Positions 14,035-18,085 of a stretch of 18,085 nt of DNA are shown piece by piece. Under the pieces are notes generated by a model that was not told the origin of the DNA, did not search any database, and saw nothing but the letters and a program-made list of their open reading frames with translations. Both the position numbers and the translations under genes were made by a program. The DNA is from JAKEGN01 sp964465665 (GTDB lineage Bacteria; Pseudomonadota; Gammaproteobacteria; Steroidobacterales; Woeseiaceae), in the NCBI GenBank assembly GCA_964465665.1, contig CAYXKM010000320.1, positions 1 to 18,085 on the forward strand, written 5' to 3'. The stretch's first letter is position 1. Each line of letters starts with the position of its first letter.

Positions 14035-16440
14035 CTACAGCATTGGTGGATCGCTATCGCGTGATGGGTGCCGATGTGCTTCGATTGCCAGGATGAAGTC
14101 AGGCGCCGTATCTCGGGCACCTGCCGAGTCTGATATGAGTATCCCCGCATCCTTGCCTTTGGAGGTCGGGATTCCAGCCATTTCGAGCAACTTCCGCGAA
14201 GCACCGAGAGCGAGGATGGTCTTGCAGTGTCGAAACTGATCTTTCAGATATTCCATTGTGTGACCGTCACGTGCCAACGTCTCGATCGCCTTCGCACCGT
14301 CAGGCAGCACCAGCGCATCAAACAATACCGAAGGCGAATTCTCCAGCGACTTGCCGGCTTCAACTTCGCCACCTTCGAGCGTCTTGAACTTACCGACGCG
14401 AGGACCCACAAAATGCCCCACCGCCCCTGCGGCCGATATCGCTTTGAGCAGGGTAACCAGCGAGGCACCGTGCACCCCGTCGGCAACCAGCATCGCGATC
14501 TGCCGCGTGCGTATCCCGCATTCACCCGGGAGTGCCGTTAGCGACAACGCCGGAGAAGCGTCGACCTCCGGCGAGATCGCTTTGGCGAGTGCTTTTGGCA
14601 GACCTTTCGGGATATCCATGCCCAGCCCGCCGGCGACGCCCGCGGCAAGATCCCGCGAGACGTTGACCAGTGACGCGAGCATGCGTTCGCGAATGGCCGG
14701 CACGCCCACCTTGCTGAGCTCGAACCGGAATGCGGCAATGATGTGCGCCTTCTCCACATCGGTCTGGCTGTCGAAGAACAAGGTTGCCTGAGCGTAGTGT
14801 TCGGCGAACTTCTCCGGCTTGCCGCGCAATTTGTCTTCGAGGACAGGCGCCGGAAAAGACTCGAACCCGGCTGTCCCAGCCTGAAACGGACAACCGCCCG
14901 CGAGCGAATTCGGCTCATACGAAACCCGCCCGCGGTGCAGTGCCTGGCGGTGCATCCCGTCTCGTTGGTTGTTCTGCACCGGGGCAAGCGGTGCGTTGAT
15001 GGGAATCTCGTGAAAATTCGGACCGCCGAGCCGGGTAATCTGCGTATCGACGTACGAATGGATGCGCCCGGCAAGCAGCGGATCGTTGCTGAAGTCGATG
15101 CCCGGGATGATGTGTGCTGTGCAGAACGCGACCTGCTCGGTCTCGGCAAAGAAGTTGTCCGGGTTGCGGTTAAGCACCATACGTCCAACTGGAACAACCG
15201 GCACCAATTCCTCGGGTATGAGCTTTGTGGCATCGAGCACATCGAAGCTGAAAGCGTTGCTCTGTTCCTCCGTGAACACCTGCAAACCGAGCTCCCACTC
15301 TGGAAAATCACCGGACTCGATCGCCTCCCACAGGTCGCGCCGATGGAAGTCCGGGTCGGCACCGGATATCTTGACGGCCTCATCCCACACCAGTGAGTGC
15401 GTGCCAAAGAGCGGCTTCCAGTGAAATTTGCAAAAGACTGACTCACCCTTCGCGTTGACCAGCCGGAACGTGTGAACGCCGAAGCCCTGCATCATGCGGA
15501 AGCTCCGGGGAATGGCCCGATCCGACATGATCCATAGCAACATGTGGGTCGACTCGGGCATCAACGAAACGAAATCCCAGAAAGTGTCGTGGGCAGAGGC
15601 GGCCTGCGGCATCCCGTGATGCGGCTCGGGTTTCACGGCATGCACCAGATCCGGAAACTTTATCGCATCCTGGATGAAAAACACCGGCATGTTGTTGCCC
15701 ACGAGATCCCAGTTGCCCTCGTCGCTGTAGAATTTGACGGCGAAGCCACGCACGTCGCGGGCTGTGTCCTTGGAACCCCGCTCTCCGGCGACTGTGGAGA
15801 AGCGAACGAACACCGGCGTGATTTTGCCGGCCGCCGCAAAAGGCGCTGCCCGCGTCAGTTTCGTCAGTGCGTCGTATGCCTCGAAGAAACCATGCGCTCC
15901 CGAACCGCGCGCATGCACGATACGCTCAGGGATGCGTTCGTGGTCGAAGTGCGTGATCTTCTCACGCAGAATGAAGTCTTCGAGCAGCGTCGGGCCCCGC
16001 AGCCCTGCTTTCAGCGAGCTCTGGTTATCGGCTATGGGGACCCCCTGATTGGTGGTCAATACCTGGCCGCTCCCGTCCACCCGCACGCGCTCGAGCGTCC
16101 CGGCGGTTGCGTTCACGCCGTCGATCGCCGCTCGTCCAGTTTTCGCCGTGGTGTTTTCTTCAGAGGCTGTGCTGGCCGCCAATGCCGCGGCGACATCCAC
16201 AGTAGCTCCCGCGCGGGGCGCCTTGGCATGCTTGTGGCCATACTCGAATGCCTTTGTGGCATTGAACGGCATGGCAGCAGCCACTTCATCCGCAGCAAGC
16301 GCCTGCTTGCCCATCACGTCGTTCGTTCGGAGGACTGCGTCATTGGCAGTATCGCCGGTTCTGGCTCGAGGGGCGCGTTTCCCGGCCCTCGCTCGAGCGG
16401 GCGATTTTTTTGATCTGATCTTTTTCTTCTTGGTAGCCAT
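14035..16440 (-). CDS. katE: Large-subunit (HPII/KatE-type) catalase with basic N-terminal tail
   Basis: Monofunctional haem catalase that removes hydrogen peroxide. The product has 801 residues, against 753 in E. coli HPII. Active-site residues align with a constant offset of 48: His176 (VHARGSGAHG), Asn249 (VGNNMPVFFIQDA) and proximal haem ligand Tyr463 (IHSYVDTQITRLGG). The core includes GPTLLEDFILREKITHFDHE and DPDFHRRDLWEAIESGDFPE. The last 150 or so residues form the class I amidotransferase-like domain of large catalases, with unknown role. The E. coli His392 that cross-links to the haem Tyr is Cys440 here (VAFCTAHIIPG). The extra N-terminal length is a Lys/Arg-rich tail (MATKKKKIRSKKSPARARAG) and an Ala-rich linker before the conserved TTNQGVPIADNQSSL. 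ATG preceded by AGG. It lies 58 bp downstream of the hemerythrin gene, probably co-transcribed. Confidence 0.96.
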   Translation of the reverse strand: MATKKKKIRSKKSPARARAGKRAPRARTGDTANDAVLRTNDVMGKQALAADEVAAAMPFNATKAFEYGHKHAKAPRAGATVDVAAALAASTASEENTTAKTGRAAIDGVNATAGTLERVRVDGSGQVLTTNQGVPIADNQSSLKAGLRGPTLLEDFILREKITHFDHERIPERIVHARGSGAHGFFEAYDALTKLTRAAPFAAAGKITPVFVRFSTVAGERGSKDTARDVRGFAVKFYSDEGNWDLVGNNMPVFFIQDAIKFPDLVHAVKPEPHHGMPQAASAHDTFWDFVSLMPESTHMLLWIMSDRAIPRSFRMMQGFGVHTFRLVNAKGESVFCKFHWKPLFGTHSLVWDEAVKISGADPDFHRRDLWEAIESGDFPEWELGLQVFTEEQSNAFSFDVLDATKLIPEELVPVVPVGRMVLNRNPDNFFAETEQVAFCTAHIIPGIDFSNDPLLAGRIHSYVDTQITRLGGPNFHEIPINAPLAPVQNNQRDGMHRQALHRGRVSYEPNSLAGGCPFQAGTAGFESFPAPVLEDKLRGKPEKFAEHYAQATLFFDSQTDVEKAHIIAAFRFELSKVGVPAIRERMLASLVNVSRDLAAGVAGGLGMDIPKGLPKALAKAISPEVDASPALSLTALPGECGIRTRQIAMLVADGVHGASLVTLLKAISAAGAVGHFVGPRVGKFKTLEGGEVEAGKSLENSPSVLFDALVLPDGAKAIETLARDGHTMEYLKDQFRHCKTILALGASRKLLEMAGIPTSKGKDAGILISDSAGARDTAPDFILAIEAHRHPSRDSDPPML

Positions 16441-16498
16441 GGCTCAACCTGTTAGCCGCACGTCGGCATGCGGAAATCGTCGTCATGCGTCCAAACGG

Positions 16499-16987
16499 CT
16501 ATGCCCGCTGAGCGAGTAGCTCGGCCTTGCGTTCGATGAGCGCGGCGCCCAACTCCACCATGTCCAGGCTGCTGGATTCGGCCTTCGGGAACATCTCGGT
16601 CTGCTCTTCCTTTACGTGGTGCTTCACGTACTCCGATAGAACCTTGACCTTCGCCTCGAACATTTCGCCCTCCGGCTCTACGCCCTCGAGCTGAGCGATA
16701 AGTTCCTTCAAGGTTTCGTGTTCCACCGTGGCTTCGGGTACAAGCTCTTTGTCTTTCAGAGCTTGTTTGAATGCCGGGTAGAAGATCTCTTCTTCCACCT
16801 GGGCGTGCACAGTGAGCTCGGTGCAGATCTGCGCAACCAAAGTTTTCTTCTTTGCAAGGGAACGTGCCTTTTCATACTCGGAAAAGAGACCGCTGACCAG
16901 CTTGTGGTCGGCCCGCAGCAACGTCGTCGCTTTCTGGTCCTTGCGAGGGTTTTTTTGCGCCAAGCGCTTGGTCGATTTGGTGGGCAT
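16499..16987 (-). CDS. Hemerythrin-like HHE domain protein with basic N-terminal tail
   Basis: Four-helix-bundle protein expected to bind a di-iron centre and O2 or reactive oxygen species in the cytoplasm. The ATG at 16987 has AGGAA 7 bases upstream and gives 162 residues. A much longer frame to 17506 runs antisense to tadA and is not credible. Ligand pattern of the HHE family (PF01814): His28 (RADHKLV), His61 and Glu65 (HAQVEEEIFYPAF), His90 (EHETLKELI), His124 and Glu128 (HHVKEEQTEMFPKA). The first 20 residues are a basic tail (MPTKSTKRLAQKNPRKDQKA) that recalls the tail of the adjacent catalase. It is the first gene of a probable two-gene unit with katE and is divergent from tadA (135-bp gap). 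Its precise role (oxygen sensing, iron handling or peroxide protection) is not known. Confidence 0.9.
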   Translation of the reverse strand: MPTKSTKRLAQKNPRKDQKATTLLRADHKLVSGLFSEYEKARSLAKKKTLVAQICTELTVHAQVEEEIFYPAFKQALKDKELVPEATVEHETLKELIAQLEGVEPEGEMFEAKVKVLSEYVKHHVKEEQTEMFPKAESSSLDMVELGAALIERKAELLAQRA

Positions 16988-17115
16988 GGTATGTTTCCTG
17001 TTGATGCTCAAGTTTGATGAGGGATACGTCTTCGTGAACAACTCGACAAAATGCTGCCAACAGATTATGTCTCGAGCCAATACCACACCTCTGTGCGATA
17101 GCCAACAATCACGGG

Positions 17116-17123
17116 GATCGAGT
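17116..17123 (+). repeat. Right copy of the 8-bp direct repeat, at the start of tadA
   Basis: GATCGAGT here ends on the first base of the tadA TTG codon and matches 11217-11224 at the end of guaA. With one gap, a further GAGT also matches. It is a candidate right junction of the accessory block, but short. Confidence 0.25.
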
Positions 17124-17584
17124 TGAGTGCATGGTCCGAAAGCGACAGGCACTTCATGCGGCTGGCAATTGCCGGGGCAGCGAGAGCCGCTGACGCCGGC
17201 GAAGTGCCGGTCGGCGCGGTCGTGGTCAGGAATGGCGAACTGATAGGATTGGGCTGCAATCAGCCGGTCGCAACATCCGACCCGACGGCGCACGCGGAGA
17301 TCGTGGCGCTTAGGGCAGCGGCACTGCATGAGAAGAACTACCGACTGAATGGCGTGCACCTGTACGTGACGCTCGAACCCTGCGCCATGTGTGTCGGCGC
17401 CATGTTGCATGCGCGTGTCGGGCGACTGGTCTTCGGCGCTTATGACAGCAAGGCCGGAGCGGCCGGCAGCGTGCTGGACCTCGCGAGCAATCGATTGCTC
17501 AATCACCGCATCGAAGTGAACGGCGGCCTGATGCAGCAGGAATGCTCGGAAATTTTGCAGGGATTTTTTGCCAGCCGGCGCTGA
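17123..17584 (+). CDS. tadA: tRNA-specific adenosine deaminase
   Basis: Deaminates A34 to inosine in tRNA-Arg(ACG) so that one tRNA can read three codons; essential in most bacteria. The 153-residue protein has the zinc site of cytidine deaminase-like enzymes: His57 and catalytic Glu59 in DPTAHAEIVALR, and Cys87/Cys90 in TLEPCAMCVGAM. TadA features VPVGAVVV, NYRLNGVHLYVTLE, FGAYDSKAGAAGS and NHRIEVNGG are present. An in-frame stop at 17099 and the absence of in-frame ATG or GTG leave TTG at 17123 as the only good start; GGGGA upstream can serve as ribosome site. The ATG at 17131 is out of frame. It belongs to the core pair tadA/mltF, facing mltF with a 9-bp gap. Confidence 0.96.
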   Translation: MSAWSESDRHFMRLAIAGAARAADAGEVPVGAVVVRNGELIGLGCNQPVATSDPTAHAEIVALRAAALHEKNYRLNGVHLYVTLEPCAMCVGAMLHARVGRLVFGAYDSKAGAAGSVLDLASNRLLNHRIEVNGGLMQQECSEILQGFFASRR

Positions 17585-17593
17585 CAGTGACTC

Positions 17594-18085
17594 TCAATCC
17601 GCGCTGGCGATCTCGATCAGCTCCAGTTCGGACGGATCGATTTCCGGATCCTCGTCACCTTCCGCATCCTCTGCGTTCGCCGTAATCCAGCGAATGATGT
17701 TGTAGTAGTTGCGAATGTTGTTGACGTACAGGACAGGCTCCCAGCCGCGCGCATAACCGTACTGCACGCGTGAATACCAGCGCTGGTTCGACAGCAGCGG
17801 CAATGCTTTGCTGACGTCGACCCAGGTGTTCGGGTCGCCGCCCTGCCATTCGACGATCTGCATCGCGTCCCTCAGGTGGTTGAATCCCACGTTGTAGGCC
17901 GCGAGCGCCATCCAAGTGCGATCGGGTTCGTCGACACTGTCCGGAACGCGTTCCATCTGTCGCGTCAGGAATTCTGCACCGCCGTAAATGCTGCTCTCAG
18001 GGTCCATGCGGTCCGGGATGTCGAGAAAGTCAGCCGTCGCTTCCGTCAGCATCATGATGCCGCGCACGCCGGTGGGTGAAACCGC
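17594..18085 (-). CDS. mltF: Membrane-bound lytic transglycosylase F, C-terminal part (cut by window edge)
   Basis: Peptidoglycan lytic transglycosylase. Only the last 163 residues are visible, since the frame runs off the right edge. The segment starts AVSPTGVRGIMMLTEATADF, just after where the catalytic Glu of the SLT domain would be. It contains SSIYGGAEFLTRQMERVPDS, WMALAAYNVGFNHLRDA, LPLLSNQRWYSRVQYGYARG and YVNNIRNYYNIIRWI, all matching MltF. The GTG at 18067 is internal, not a start. The protein ends in an acidic tail (EDAEGDEDPEIDPSELELIE), shorter than the E. coli C-terminus. The N-terminal substrate-binding-protein-like domain and the signal peptide lie outside the window. Convergent with tadA, an arrangement seen in other Gammaproteobacteria. 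Confidence 0.93.
   Translation of the reverse strand, partial: AVSPTGVRGIMMLTEATADFLDIPDRMDPESSIYGGAEFLTRQMERVPDSVDEPDRTWMALAAYNVGFNHLRDAMQIVEWQGGDPNTWVDVSKALPLLSNQRWYSRVQYGYARGWEPVLYVNNIRNYYNIIRWITANAEDAEGDEDPEIDPSELELIEIASAD

Noticed and set aside
15544..16413. Long open frame antisense to the catalase, and similar ones antisense to guaA (9844-10731) and the M23 gene (5540-6412)
   Set aside because: Arg/Pro/His-rich products with no recognisable domains, fully inside strong genes on the other strand.
16456..16473. CCGCA-N8-TGCGG hairpin between hemerythrin and catalase genes
   Set aside because: Five-bp stem in GC-rich DNA; no tail or partner feature to support a role.
11233..17122. Active mobile element, phage or CRISPR array in the accessory block
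   Set aside because: No integrase, transposase, terminal inverted repeats, phage genes, tRNA or spaced repeats are visible; only a short possible att remnant.
16499..17506. Hemerythrin as a 335-residue protein starting at 17506
   Set aside because: The extra N-terminus is antisense to tadA and has no domain; the ATG at 16987 has a good ribosome site and starts the natural protein.

Overview
The window is a stretch of gammaproteobacterial chromosome with moderately high GC and frequent GTG starts. The core order hisS-yfgM-bamB-der, the divergent pair xseA / guaB-guaA, and the convergent pair tadA / mltF are typical of Gammaproteobacteria. The MetX homologue most resembles the Xanthomonas-type serine/homoserine O-succinyltransferases, but I cannot place the organism below class. 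Both ends are cut inside genes: hisS lacks its N-terminus and mltF lacks everything except part of its lytic domain.

Layout. 1-4625 (+): hisS, then yfgM, bamB and der, a run linking translation, Sec/BAM envelope assembly and 50S ribosome assembly. 4669-5796 (+): a metX-family acyltransferase that appears to have its own promoter. 5773-7963 (-): xseA (exonuclease VII large subunit), translationally coupled to an exported M23 peptidase whose 3' end overlaps metX tail to tail. 8134-11232 (+): guaB and guaA, the two steps from IMP to GMP, divergent from xseA. 17123-17584 (+): tadA. 17594-18085 (-): mltF.

Between guaA and tadA, which are close neighbours in several related genomes, lie nearly 6 kb of accessory genes (11233-17122) with a stress-defence theme. 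They are a decayed Crp/Fnr-family regulator abutting the guaA stop, a 63-residue acidic protein of unknown function, a glycine-zipper protein, a two-HKD phospholipase D/cardiolipin synthase-like protein, a large-subunit HPII-type catalase and a hemerythrin-like protein. The catalase and hemerythrin genes form one minus-strand unit and both proteins begin with a lysine/arginine-rich tail. No integrase, transposase, tRNA or CRISPR array is visible. An 8-bp direct repeat lies at the end of guaA, a known integration target, and at the start of tadA, which would fit an old insertion.

The most interesting points are this compact stress cassette with its inactivated regulator, the shared basic tails, a strong stem-loop between two cassette genes, the probable serine (rather than homoserine) specificity of the MetX homologue, and probable leaderless starts for metX and xseA. 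No gene-free stretch exceeds 300 bases; the largest gap is the divergent region 12460-12686.
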